Assembly: GCA_028281535.1 (NCBI GenBank) | Contig: JANQJS010000023.1 | Location: 1 to 36,331 of the forward strand | DNA from: Sedimentisphaerales bacterium | Lineage (GTDB): Bacteria; Planctomycetota; Phycisphaerae; Sedimentisphaerales; SM23-30 | Direction of reading: 5' to 3' | DNA length: 36,331 bases | Part shown: piece by piece, positions 6,646 to 15,986 of the stretch | Numbering within the stretch: position 1 is the stretch's first letter | Layout: each line of letters opens with the position of its first letter | Translations under genes and position numbers: made by a program | Notes under the pieces: model-generated | What the model was told of the DNA's origin: nothing | Seen by the model: only the letters and a program-made list of their open reading frames with translations | The model's database searches: none

Positions 6646-9600
6646 ATGAAAAAAGTAAATCGGTATATGTATAAATTAATGAGCATTTTTATAATGTCAT
6701 CGGCAATGTCATCGGCCTTGTTTGCACAGGGATCTTGGACCGCGCCATTTGCAACTGGTGTGGAAGCGGTTCACATGGCCGTATTAAACACCGATAGGGT
6801 GTTTACCTTTTCAGTAAGATCAGGAGCACCTTATCTATGGGGAACATTTAATCCTGAAAACCCCCCAGGAAGTACTGCAAGTGGTGGTACGAATAATTAT
6901 TTCTGTGCAGGGCACACTGTTATGGCAGATGGGCGTTTCATCATGGTCGATGGAACAGCGAATGGAGCCTTGGGATTATTTAATCCAGCGAGTGAATCCT
7001 GGACAAGTGGTGGTAACACCGCAACGAGTCAGGTTCGTTGGTATCCTTCAACGATAATATTAGGTAATGGTAAAGTTTTTACCATTGGTGGTACGGACGA
7101 TGGTGGCCATGGGGCTAGTTGCTCAGGAGGTGATCGCTCAGGGGAGATCTATGATCCTGCGACGAACAGTTCTGCGCTTTTGAATGGCGGTTCTAATTTA
7201 ATGCCTAATCAGGATGCAGACGCCTACCCACGTGTATTCCTAATGTGGGAACAGAATGCCAATCCGAATATTTTTAGAGTTTTTAACGCCGGTCCATTTG
7301 CCCAATCTTGGTATTATACCATTAATACAGATAATAATACGGCCAGCGTCGCAAATGGTGATGTTGATAACTTTGCGCCAACGGGAGGGTGTGCTCAAGG
7401 TCGTTTACAGGCAACCTATGCACGACTTGATGATGGACGTGTCATGGCCATAGGAGGATTTCCATTTAATGAAGGCACTACGACCTCGAGTGTTTCTATT
7501 ATTGACCCAGAGGCGGCCAGTCCAAACTGGACGCAAGCAGCCAGCTTAGGTGCTTCACGTCACTACACCTTAGGCACATTATTAGCTGATGGGACGCTGA
7601 TGGTCATTGGTGGTGAAGCTGGTAATGATAATAATCGTTTGACCCCAGAATTATACAATCCAGCGACCAATAGTTGGAGTAATTTAGCCAATCACCCCTT
7701 CAAACGTAATTACCATACATCTTCCGTTTTGCTTCCAAGTGGTAAAGTCTGTATGTCTGGTGGTGAAGATAATGGTGGCCCTGGTGATCTGGGTGAAACT
7801 GATCAAATGCAAGTGTATACACCTGACTACTTAACTGCTGGTGCGCGTCCAGTGATTAATTCTGTACCTACCGCAGCTGGGTATGGCTCTACGATTAATG
7901 TGACCTATTCTTCTAGCAATCCAATTAACGATGTTATTTTGCGTCGTCCTGGAACATCAACTCACGGTTTCACTTATAATATGATCGGTGCACCATGTAG
8001 CTATACCGATAATGGTGGTTCTTTAAGCGTGACGATTCCATCAAATCCAAACCGTATTCCCCCTGGATTCTACTTACTATTCATTTTTTCAGACAATTCA
8101 GGTACCAAAGTACCTTCTGTGGCTAAATGGATTAAAATTGATGGTAGTGCACCTCCAGCGGATAACAATCCTCCAAGTCAGCCATCTATTTCAGGATTTA
8201 GTAATGTCCTTGATACCTCGTTAACCGTGAGCTCAAGCGTTTCAACCGATGCCGAAGGTAGTACACCTGTTCAGTATCAATTTAATGAAACGACTGGCAA
8301 TACAGGTGCAACCGATAGTGGTTGGCAAAACTCTATTAACTATAGCGACTCAGGTTTGAATGCCTCAACCCAATATTGCTATCAAGTTCGTGCCAGAGAT
8401 TCTCAAGGTAACACAACGGGATACTCTTCAGCATCATGTACAAATACTACCGCTGGACCAGATACCGATCCTCCAACTCCGAACCCAATGACCTTTGCGG
8501 TCGCTCCTGCTGCGATTGGTGATGCTGTGATTAGTATGACGGCAACCACGGCGACAGATGCTCAAGGGGCTACACCCGTTGAGTATCAATTTGAAGAAAC
8601 CACAGGTGGACCTGGTGCGGATGACAGTGCATGGCAACAGTCGTTTGTTTACTATGATTATGGTCTGACAGGTGGTACTCAGTATACTTATCGTGTACGT
8701 GCACGTGATAGTCTGGGTAACACTGGTAGTTATTCTGCCGCGGCATCAGCGACAACGGCTCCAGAAGATGGATTCACGGATATTTCTGTTGGTCCTGGTA
8801 CTGTATTTAATCCTGCGGATGTAACCATTAATGTCGGTGATACGGTTCAATGGACTTTCCTTGAAGAAGGCCATAATGTTTGGGCAGGTTTATCTGGAAA
8901 TCATAATTATCTACTTGGCCAACCTCCAGTCGATTCTAATACGATTTTTAATTCAACCATAGATAAAAACACGACTAACCCATTAGGTACAACCTTTAAT
9001 GTGACCTTTAATCAAGCCTTACTGGATAGTGCAGCCGGTGATGGTGGTGCATCAAATATCTACAATTACCACTGTCATATTCACGGTAGTGGGTTCCCAT
9101 TCGTCATGTTTGGGGCTATTACAGTCAATGGTGGAACAGATACCGCAGCTCCAATCCCTAATCCGATGACCTTTGCTACGGCACCAAATGCAACAAGTTC
9201 CACTTCAATTGATATGGTGGCATCTACAGCTCTTGATGCACAAAGTGCTCCGGTTCAATATTTCTTTGATGAAGTTTCTGGCAATACAGGTGGCAGTGAC
9301 AGTGCATGGCAATCAAGCACCAGTTATACCGATACAGGATTAAATCCTTTGACTATGTATAGCTATACAGTCGCAGCGCGTGATGCTTTAGGTAATACCA
9401 CGGCAGCGTCTTCTGTTGGTAATGCCACTACGCCAGATGCACCTAGTAATAATATTTTATTAGAAACCGGTGTGGTTAGCGGCGTGGGTAATAGTTGGAC
9501 CACTGTTAATTTGGGTAGCAGTTACAGTTCGATGGTCGTCGTTGCCACTCCCGGTTATAGTAATAGTTCAGCTCCTGCTCATGTGCGTATCCAGAATGCA

Positions 9601-11577
9601 ACCGGCAATAGCTTCCAAGTCCGTGTGGATGGTTCTCCAAATGCTCCGGCATCTATGGATGTCTACTACATGGTTATTGAAGAAGGTGTTTACACTGTTG
9701 CAACTGATGGCGTGAAAATGGAAGCGGTTAAATACACTTCTACCGTAACCTCTAATAACAATAGTTGGGTCGGTGAAGCTCGCAGCTATAGCAACAGCTA
9801 CACCAGCCCAGTGGTTCTTGGTCAGGTCATGACTTACAACGATGCTGGTCATGTGACATTCTGGTCTCGTGGCAACTCTCGTCAGAATCCTCCAAGTAGC
9901 TCTGCTCTTCAAGTCGGTAAAACCGTCAACGAAGATCCAGACAACGCTCATGGCAATGAAACCATCGGTTACATTGTGCTTGAGTCAGGTAATGGTGCGA
10001 TTGACGGCGTGAATTATGCTGCAGGTGTTACCAGTGATGGTGTTGCCGGAGTGACCAATAATCCGCCATATGGTCGTCCTGTGTCAGGACTGACAGGTGC
10101 CGCTTCGGTTGGTATTGCAACTCTCACCGCAATGGATGGTGGTAATGGTGGCTGGGCACTATTCTATGGTACTAACCCCATTTCCAATTCCAGCATTAAT
10201 CTTGCGATTGATGAAGATCAGTTGAATGATACTGAACGTAACCATACCGGTGAACAAGTGGCATACATTGTCTTTGAAGATGCTGCAATGCCACCAGATA
10301 CCACGGCTCCTACACCGAATCCTGCGACTTTTGCATCAGCACCTGCTGCGACCAGCAGTAGTGCGATCAGCATGACCGCAACGACAGCGAGTGATCCATC
10401 AACACCTGTTGAGTATCAATTTGCTGAAACCTCTGGTAACCCAGGTGCAACCGGCAGCGGCTGGCAATCTTCAACCAGCTATTCAGATACTGGATTGAAT
10501 GCAAGCACACAATATTGCTATACTGTTCAGTCTCGTGATAGTGCTGGTAATTCAACAACGGCTTCTGCGGCCAGCTGTGCAACCACACAGGCACCTCCAG
10601 CAGATACCACACCTCCAACACCGAATCCAGCAACATTTGGTTTGGCTCCTGCGTCTGGTGGTATTTCCTCGATTAACATGACGGCTACAACTGCCAGTGA
10701 TCCATCAGGGCCGGTAGAGTATTTCTTTACAGAAACCTCTGGCAATCCTGGCGGCAGCAACAGCGTTTGGCAGACCTCTACCAGTTACACAGATACTGGA
10801 TTGAGCCCAAGTACCCAGTATTGCTACACGGTGACATCACGTGACAGTGTTGGTAATACAGGGGCATCTTCAGCGGCTTCTTGTGCAACAACGGATGCAT
10901 TACCAGATACCAATGCTCCAAGTTCACCAAGTATCTCATCTGCGGTTGCTGATAGTGACACGCAGATTACGGTAACTTCAACGGTCTCTACTGATGCTGA
11001 AGGCAGCAACCCTGTTGAATATCAATTCAACGAAACGACCGGTGGTGCAGGTGCAACCGATAGTGGCTGGCAAACTGGTACTACGCATGTGGATACCGGT
11101 TTAAGTGCGTCAACACAATACTGCTATCAGGTACGTAGTCGTGATAGTGTGGGTAATACCAATACCTATTCTGCAACCTCTTGTGCAACAACGCAGGCTG
11201 GTAGTGGGTGTGGTTCAACCTGGCAGGCTCAGGTGAACAATACCGATGGTAGCATTAACTATTCTGGCTTTAGTGGAAATGTTGAAGCCGGTGGTGCATT
11301 GAATAATGATGCACAATGGGGCCCTGATGGAAGCGCGTCAGCCACATTTACCATCAACGGTAGTGGTGTTCGCATCTATGTCTGGCGTTTTGATGATAGC
11401 CAAAGTGCTACAGTAACTATCGATGGTCAGCAAGTTGGAACCATTAATGTTGGTTCTGGTAACGAAGCCCAGGTACTTGGTTTTGAAACCACCTCATTAA
11501 GTTGTGGTCCACATACTGTGGTCGTTACACGAACCGGTGGTGAGTTACACTTTGATTCGTACCAGGTACGTAATTAA
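6646..11577 (+). CDS. Secreted galactose-oxidase-like copper-radical oxidase with cupredoxin (CRO1)
   Basis: 1643 aa. A signal peptide ending ALFAQG is followed by a kelch-type beta-propeller plus DUF1929-like domain (about 30-505). Galactose-oxidase landmarks are Cys87 (FCAGHT), Tyr133 (RWYPST), Tyr356-His357 (RNYHTS) and His440 (STHGF). The family oxidises an alcohol or aldehyde with O2, giving H2O2, through a Tyr-Cys radical and copper. The position of the galactose-oxidase stacking Trp is Asp151. Then come two Fn3-like modules, a cupredoxin (709-830; His743, Cys810, His813, possibly Met821), one Fn3-like module, a threefold-repeat lectin-like region (about 935-1215), three Fn3-like modules and a C-terminal beta-sandwich (about 1520-1643). 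ATG 6646 follows AAGGAAG, conserved in all three paralogues; an in-frame TTG at 6640 is not preferred. The substrate is unknown, possibly polysaccharide side chains. Confidence 0.88.
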   Translation: MKKVNRYMYKLMSIFIMSSAMSSALFAQGSWTAPFATGVEAVHMAVLNTDRVFTFSVRSGAPYLWGTFNPENPPGSTASGGTNNYFCAGHTVMADGRFIMVDGTANGALGLFNPASESWTSGGNTATSQVRWYPSTIILGNGKVFTIGGTDDGGHGASCSGGDRSGEIYDPATNSSALLNGGSNLMPNQDADAYPRVFLMWEQNANPNIFRVFNAGPFAQSWYYTINTDNNTASVANGDVDNFAPTGGCAQGRLQATYARLDDGRVMAIGGFPFNEGTTTSSVSIIDPEAASPNWTQAASLGASRHYTLGTLLADGTLMVIGGEAGNDNNRLTPELYNPATNSWSNLANHPFKRNYHTSSVLLPSGKVCMSGGEDNGGPGDLGETDQMQVYTPDYLTAGARPVINSVPTAAGYGSTINVTYSSSNPINDVILRRPGTSTHGFTYNMIGAPCSYTDNGGSLSVTIPSNPNRIPPGFYLLFIFSDNSGTKVPSVAKWIKIDGSAPPADNNPPSQPSISGFSNVLDTSLTVSSSVSTDAEGSTPVQYQFNETTGNTGATDSGWQNSINYSDSGLNASTQYCYQVRARDSQGNTTGYSSASCTNTTAGPDTDPPTPNPMTFAVAPAAIGDAVISMTATTATDAQGATPVEYQFEETTGGPGADDSAWQQSFVYYDYGLTGGTQYTYRVRARDSLGNTGSYSAAASATTAPEDGFTDISVGPGTVFNPADVTINVGDTVQWTFLEEGHNVWAGLSGNHNYLLGQPPVDSNTIFNSTIDKNTTNPLGTTFNVTFNQALLDSAAGDGGASNIYNYHCHIHGSGFPFVMFGAITVNGGTDTAAPIPNPMTFATAPNATSSTSIDMVASTALDAQSAPVQYFFDEVSGNTGGSDSAWQSSTSYTDTGLNPLTMYSYTVAARDALGNTTAASSVGNATTPDAPSNNILLETGVVSGVGNSWTTVNLGSSYSSMVVVATPGYSNSSAPAHVRIQNATGNSFQVRVDGSPNAPASMDVYYMVIEEGVYTVATDGVKMEAVKYTSTVTSNNNSWVGEARSYSNSYTSPVVLGQVMTYNDAGHVTFWSRGNSRQNPPSSSALQVGKTVNEDPDNAHGNETIGYIVLESGNGAIDGVNYAAGVTSDGVAGVTNNPPYGRPVSGLTGAASVGIATLTAMDGGNGGWALFYGTNPISNSSINLAIDEDQLNDTERNHTGEQVAYIVFEDAAMPPDTTAPTPNPATFASAPAATSSSAISMTATTASDPSTPVEYQFAETSGNPGATGSGWQSSTSYSDTGLNASTQYCYTVQSRDSAGNSTTASAASCATTQAPPADTTPPTPNPATFGLAPASGGISSINMTATTASDPSGPVEYFFTETSGNPGGSNSVWQTSTSYTDTGLSPSTQYCYTVTSRDSVGNTGASSAASCATTDALPDTNAPSSPSISSAVADSDTQITVTSTVSTDAEGSNPVEYQFNETTGGAGATDSGWQTGTTHVDTGLSASTQYCYQVRSRDSVGNTNTYSATSCATTQAGSGCGSTWQAQVNNTDGSINYSGFSGNVEAGGALNNDAQWGPDGSASATFTINGSGVRIYVWRFDDSQSATVTIDGQQVGTINVGSGNEAQVLGFETTSLSCGPHTVVVTRTGGELHFDSYQVRN

Positions 11578-11617
11578 TTTGAAAGGATGATTTAGTTTAT
11601 ACACACTTTTCTATGTG

Positions 11618-11653
11618 TTTGGCAGGATTTCAGATCTTTGCAATCCTGCCAAA
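11618..11653 (+). terminator. Hairpin after CRO1
   Basis: A 12-bp perfect inverted repeat, TTTGGCAGGATT with AATCCTGCCAAA, 40 nt after the CRO1 stop and preceded by ATACACACTTTT. No U tract follows, so it may protect the 3' end rather than terminate. Confidence 0.55.
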
Positions 11654-11691
11654 CTAGAATAAATAGAAAAGTTTACATTAGAAACACTTTG

Positions 11692-11731
11692 AGCTCTGTC
11701 AGAAACACACTAGTTTTTTTCTGGCAGAGCT
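11692..11731 (+). terminator. Conserved unit-boundary hairpin, copy 2
   Basis: AGCTCTGTCAGAA/TTCTGGCAGAGCT with an ACACAC-containing loop, the same as at 198-236. It is followed by ATTTTAT. It marks the boundary between units 1 and 2. Confidence 0.5.
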
Positions 11732-11885
11732 ATTTTATCACTAGATATGGAGAAATTCTTAGGAGAAATAGACTTGTAAAAAATTAGTGTTAGATGGAGT
11801 TTCGGAGAAAGAAAGTGTGCACAAGGTTTTTGGGTAAATAATTGAGTTGAGTCGATAGAACCTTGTGATACTAGCGACTAAAAAT

Positions 11886-12073
11886 TTGTGTGTATGTAGG
11901 TCGAATGGGTTCCTTTCTTATCCCTTATTACAAAAAAATTATTAAAAATGTGTGTGTGTTTATGTTTTGGTACATCTTGATGATGTGTTGATCATCAAGA
12001 TCCTCTGCAGAGTTGGTCCCTGTAACAATTTTGCGAGCGGAGAAAATGAATTTACAGGACATGGAGAATTATA
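11886..12073 (+). promoter_or_regulatory. Structured leader with pseudoknot upstream of protein A2
   Basis: Second copy of the A leader. It has the TTGTGTGTATGTAGGTCGA block (11886-11904), the 23-nt identical GT-rich block (11950-11972) and an 11-bp perfect hairpin ATCTTGATGAT/ATCATCAAGAT (11974-12001). The stem CTCT-CAGAGTTG (12003-12015) pairs with CAATTTTG-GGAG (12026-12042). Loop CCTGTAA (12019-12025) pairs with TTACAGG (12052-12058). GGAG (12063-12066) is the ribosome binding site. Differences from copy 1 preserve pairing. The 11732-11885 stretch before it has no gene. Confidence 0.6.
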
Positions 12074-13684
12074 ATGAAAAAAATATTAGCAGTGATGTTT
12101 AGCCTGGTACTGGTTGCATCTGTTGCAACGCAGGTTCAGGCGCAACCTCGGTCAGTTATATTAAATGACGGGCCATTGGTCTACTATGCCTTTGAAGAAA
12201 CCAGTGGCACGACTGCAGTCGATTCATCTGGTAACGGATTTGATGGTACCTATGTTAATGCAACATTGGGTGCTACAGGTGCTTTTGGTGGTAATGCTGT
12301 TACTTTAGGTGATGGTGCTTCTGCATATATAGCCGTGCCTGATTTAGATGTATGTGCTGATGCCTATACGATCGAGATCATCCTGACGGATTTTGTCGCA
12401 ACTGAAGAATTCGGATCACTTTATTCTACAAATGAATGCGATGATGCTGCATGTGTTCACTGGAATATCACCCCTGGCAATAATGGTGCAGAACTAGCCG
12501 GTATAGGTAATGAAGTCATTGCGAACAGCGGGGTTCCTGCTCCTGGGGAAGTGACCGAACCTGTTCACATTGCATTTGTTGTTGATGGCATAAATGGCGT
12601 TGCTTCAGTCTATGTTGGTGGGGTTAAGGTTGACGATGTTGATATTATCGCGATTGGTGCAGATTGTGATAGTTTCATTGACGCAGCAATTGGTGCATGG
12701 CTAGTTCCAGATGCATCAGCAGAACGATTTGTAGCTGGAACGATCGATGATTTTGCAATTTTTGATAGTGCCTTGAGTGAACAACGTATTCAGGCGCACG
12801 CGTTTAATATTGAACCCGTTATTAGTGTTGATCAGTCTGCAACAGAAGAAATTTCTGAGTCTCATCCTACGAATCCAACAAGTACCACTTTTTCAGTTTC
12901 ATTAATTGGTGGTAACCCAAATATTAATTTGGAAGTTCTTGTTGATCCAAACACACCTGGTGATGATGGAAGTGATGTTGATTTGGGTCAAGGAGCTGGT
13001 AATTCTCAAGTATTGACATTTACCCCAACAGATTGGCATTTACCGCAAAATGTTACTGTGGCCGCAGTCAATGATGGTGATCCAGAAGATTGCAAAGAAA
13101 CGGTGGGCTTTGTTATTTCAGTTATTGATCCCAATAATGGCAGTCTTGAGCCAAACTACCAAGCACCTAACTTAACAGGTAGTGCACAGGTCATTGTCAT
13201 TGATAATGATACTGGTTGTACTTTTGTTGAAGGTGAGGGTATTGAAATCGAAGAAGCCGATCCCATTGGAACAGCTGGTTCGATTACATATGTCTTGAAC
13301 CGGGCACCAGCTGGTGGGGATAATGTAATTAGCTTAACCGAAACGTCTACTCTGGCTACGATTAGTCCTGATTCATTGACATTCACTGGTACTAACTGGC
13401 ATACACCACAAACTGTTACGATTACTGCAGTTTCAGATGGCATTTTCAACGATGCTGAACCGACTGTGACTGGCCAATCTTCAGGTGATGTTACGCCAGC
13501 AGATCCAAATGCATTTAATCCTGTTGCAACTGTTGAAGTGACATTGATTGAAGATGAATGTGGCGAACTGCCATTCTTGAGTAGTGATTTTAATGCTGAC
13601 TGTGTTGTTAACCTGCTTGATTTCTCATTATTCAGCGGTGAATGGGGCGCATGCTCTCACTCTGATGGTGTGAGTTGTCCATAA
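12074..13684 (+). CDS. Secreted LamG protein with dockerin-like C-terminus (A2)
   Basis: 536 aa, collinear with A1: signal peptide (about 1-24, ending VQA), then the LamG-like domain with YYAFEETSGTTAVDSSGNGF (about 31-245). Two Calx-beta/Ig-like repeats follow, with W-x3-PQ motifs near 319 and 440, and a dockerin-like end with DFNADCVVNLLDF near 503. Conserved Cys residues in the LamG domain (CDDAAC) match those of A1. It has the same leader and the same 7-nt ribosome-binding-site spacing as A1. The start codon is fixed by the signal peptide and by alignment to A1. It is probably a surface or matrix glycan-binding component duplicated with the unit. No enzymatic motif was seen. Confidence 0.85.
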   Translation: MKKILAVMFSLVLVASVATQVQAQPRSVILNDGPLVYYAFEETSGTTAVDSSGNGFDGTYVNATLGATGAFGGNAVTLGDGASAYIAVPDLDVCADAYTIEIILTDFVATEEFGSLYSTNECDDAACVHWNITPGNNGAELAGIGNEVIANSGVPAPGEVTEPVHIAFVVDGINGVASVYVGGVKVDDVDIIAIGADCDSFIDAAIGAWLVPDASAERFVAGTIDDFAIFDSALSEQRIQAHAFNIEPVISVDQSATEEISESHPTNPTSTTFSVSLIGGNPNINLEVLVDPNTPGDDGSDVDLGQGAGNSQVLTFTPTDWHLPQNVTVAAVNDGDPEDCKETVGFVISVIDPNNGSLEPNYQAPNLTGSAQVIVIDNDTGCTFVEGEGIEIEEADPIGTAGSITYVLNRAPAGGDNVISLTETSTLATISPDSLTFTGTNWHTPQTVTITAVSDGIFNDAEPTVTGQSSGDVTPADPNAFNPVATVEVTLIEDECGELPFLSSDFNADCVVNLLDFSLFSGEWGACSHSDGVSCP

Positions 13685-13780
13685 GAGATTTAATATCGTA
13701 ATTTGAAATGATAATTAAATGTTAATTTAATTGAATCATAATAGTGAGATATGAATAACAAATCTCGATATGGTTCAAAG

Positions 13781-13812
13781 TCTCAAGTTAAGGTTTACAA
13801 ACCATCTTGAGA
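13781..13812 (+). promoter_or_regulatory. Hairpin between A2 and B2
   Basis: TCTCAAG and CTTGAGA pair, with an inner GGTTT/AAACC. The 3' arm ends 28 nt before the B2 start. There is no U tract. It may be an intra-operon processing or translation element. Confidence 0.4.
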
Positions 13813-13840
13813 TCAATATTGATAATTGGAGATTAATATA

Positions 13841-15295
13841 ATGAAAAAAATGACAATATTATGCGGTCTGGCTCTGCTTGTCTTTGCTAGTCCAATATTT
13901 GCAAATGACGAATTTGCACCATCATGGCGTGTATTGCCTGGAGCAATCAAAGTAACGCTAGATTTTGATAATCCTGCAGATTTAAATGCTCTTACTGTTA
14001 CTGGTGGAGCGACAGCTACGGTTGTTGAAGAACAAGAATTTGGTACCGCTGCCTGTTCGCCTGCACCAGCCTCTTCAGGTGGTGTTGTTCATAGTGGCGG
14101 AAGCCGTCTTTCCATCTCAAATCCTGCCGGTCCTGGTGAAGATGTCATTGTCCGTATGCAAATTACTGTGAATAGCGCATCGGTTGATGTCTTTGCTGGA
14201 GCTGAATCTTCTACTGGTGAAGGAGAAGATTTCGTATTATGCTCACTAAATGAAGGTCCTCTTAATGAAGACAATGAACCCACAGGTTTGCCTGTATTAG
14301 GTTCTCTTGCCGCTACAGATGCAGGCTATTTTACCCACTATTTTGAAGCAATTATTACTGAGCCAGGTGATTGTGAAAACATTCAATTCTTTATTGAAGG
14401 TGCAACAGATCTTTGTTTCGATGAAGTAATCATGGATGTACATGCAGGTATTAATCCTGGTTATGCTGTTGTTGCAACTGTAACAGACCCCGATGTTAGT
14501 GTGACTGAAAATGGTTCAACAAGCTTTGTTGTGGCATTGGATGGTAGCATAGGTCCTATTGCTAGCAATGTAAGTGTTCTTTTAGATCCTGCTAATGGTA
14601 GTTCTGATTTTACCTTAAATGGATCAAATCCACATACTTTAACTTTTACGGTTGGTAATTGGGAAACGCCTCAGACGGTTACTGTTGCAACGATTGATGA
14701 TGGTACTGAAGATTGTATTGAATCTTTCCCATTCCAAGCTATAGTGACATCAGCTGCAATTACGAACCCTTCTGCTGCTCAGTCAGCCATTACCGTTACT
14801 GTTAATGACATTGATTCTGGTTGTGTGATTGTGACTGGTACACCAGAACTTGAAGAAATGACTGGTGGCGCTACTGGCACGTTGGAGTATGTTCTAAATC
14901 GCGTACCCGGTTCAGGTACTGTCGTTATTAATATTACTGATGCTGTTGAAGCTCCAGCAGAACCATTCTTTACTGCGGATCCAAACGTACTAACATTTAC
15001 TACGGGTAATTGGGGTGTACCTCAAACCGTTACTTTAACCGCTATTCAGGATGAAGAATTACGCGGTCCAGGTGAAGGCGAATTAACTGCTACAGCAGCG
15101 AATTCAGCCGTAACATCATTTGGTGATCCTCTCTTTATTGAGAGTCCCGCCAACGTTCCTGTCACCATACTTGAAGATGAATGTGGTGCGAATGAATTCT
15201 TCCAGTATGATTTAAACCAGGACTGTCTTGTAGATGTTAATGATTTAGCGACAATTGTTTCAGAATGGCTTGGATGTTCTGTTGCTGGTTGCTAG
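13841..15295 (+). CDS. Secreted protein with dockerin-like C-terminus (B2)
   Basis: 484 aa and collinear with B1: signal peptide MKKMTILCGLALLVFASPIFA, mature NDEFAPSWR, an unrecognised beta-rich N-terminal domain with paired Cys, two Calx-beta/Ig-like repeats (W motifs near 271 and 388) and a dockerin-like end (DLNQDCLVDVNDLATIV, about 456-483). I chose ATG 13841 over the upstream in-frame ATG 13826. GGAG at 13828-13831 then sits 9 nt ahead of the start, and the protein begins with the same MKKM signal peptide as B1. It follows A2 by 156 bp and ends before a strong terminator, so A2-B2 form a two-gene operon. Confidence 0.82.
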   Translation: MKKMTILCGLALLVFASPIFANDEFAPSWRVLPGAIKVTLDFDNPADLNALTVTGGATATVVEEQEFGTAACSPAPASSGGVVHSGGSRLSISNPAGPGEDVIVRMQITVNSASVDVFAGAESSTGEGEDFVLCSLNEGPLNEDNEPTGLPVLGSLAATDAGYFTHYFEAIITEPGDCENIQFFIEGATDLCFDEVIMDVHAGINPGYAVVATVTDPDVSVTENGSTSFVVALDGSIGPIASNVSVLLDPANGSSDFTLNGSNPHTLTFTVGNWETPQTVTVATIDDGTEDCIESFPFQAIVTSAAITNPSAAQSAITVTVNDIDSGCVIVTGTPELEEMTGGATGTLEYVLNRVPGSGTVVINITDAVEAPAEPFFTADPNVLTFTTGNWGVPQTVTLTAIQDEELRGPGEGELTATAANSAVTSFGDPLFIESPANVPVTILEDECGANEFFQYDLNQDCLVDVNDLATIVSEWLGCSVAGC

Positions 15296-15337
15296 TTTGA
15301 ATTATTCTGATTATTAAAATCAGTCATAATTTCTTTA

Positions 15338-15371
15338 AGCGTGGCGGGTATACACCCGCCATGCTTTTTTT
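15338..15371 (+). terminator. Rho-independent terminator after A2-B2
   Basis: GCGTGGCGGG and CCCGCCATGC pair (one G-U) around a short TATACA loop, followed by seven T. It is the counterpart of the terminator at 3766-3796. Confidence 0.88.
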
Positions 15372-15498
15372 ATATAAAATAAATCTGAATTTGGTGGGGC
15401 CACCTATTGTGGTGTCAGTGGTCAAGAATATTCAAATTACCATTCAACTACTGAAATAACTATAAATTTAAATAAAAGAATATTTTTTTGATTTTTAT

Positions 15499-15506
15499 CC
15501 TCTAAT
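15499..15506 (+). promoter_or_regulatory. Residual sigma-operon promoter, unit 2
   Basis: TTTTTATCCTCTAATTGATAG, then GGCTATGTAC and TATAGA, match the unit 1 sigma promoter (TTTACCCTCTAATGATATG, then TGCTATGTATTATAGA). The upstream ATAAGTCGAT box is not recognisable. No sigma gene follows. Confidence 0.45.
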
Positions 15507-15980
15507 TGATAGTCAGAATGGCTATGTACCTATAGAGTCAAGACAGTCTCGAAAATTGAGAAATAAAGAAAGTTGAGTAGAGTCTTTTATTTATGAACAA
15601 TCTGGAAGTGGTGCACCTATATTTACCTACTTCGAATGCTGCATTGACACAGATATATGCACTAAATCAGAACAATTTCCACATGACATTTCTTACCTGA
15701 ATTAATTATCTAAATCTACTCGCGACTTACATTAATAATAAAATCCAGGCATCGAGATCAACATCAAAGATATGATATGAGATAAATGTGCAAATCACTA
15801 TTATCTCATAATAAGAAATTCTTTATAACTTGTTGTAATTCCATTTTTGCAAGACGTTCCATAATTAATGGGAATGATTCTATTTAAGTATTTTGTGGGC
15901 AGACCAAATGGCTGGATGCTTAATGATAAAATATCGGAAAGGTCATATATCCAACTGGGAGGTCATTAATAAGTAGATGA
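15507..15980. other. Gene-free gap where the unit 2 sigma/FecR pair should be
   Basis: In units 1 and 3 about 2.3 kb of sigma and FecR-LamG coding sequence lies between the sigma promoter and the oxidase leader. Here only about 470 bp remain. The longest reading frame noticed is 35 codons (15593-15700), with no sigma or FecR motif that I can recognise. The promoter-like block before it and the stem-loop after it are preserved, so deletion of the regulators is the simplest reading. Confidence 0.6.
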
Positions 15981-15986
15981 AAAATG

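Noticed and set aside
9568-9951. 127-codon minus-strand open frame inside CRO1, and similar long frames opposite the HAF and CRO genes
   Set aside because: They are antisense shadows of repeat-rich coding sequence, without ribosome binding sites or recognisable domains.
8158-11200. Repeated DNA in the oxidase genes considered as CRISPR or intergenic tandem repeats
   Set aside because: Repeats of about 300 bp stay in one reading frame and encode Fn3-like protein modules; they have no short direct repeats with unique spacers.
15593-15700. 35-codon frame in the unit 2 gap, considered as a FecR-LamG remnant
   Set aside because: NAALTQIYALNQN is faintly like the end of a LamG domain, but the match is too short and lies too early in the gap to support a call.
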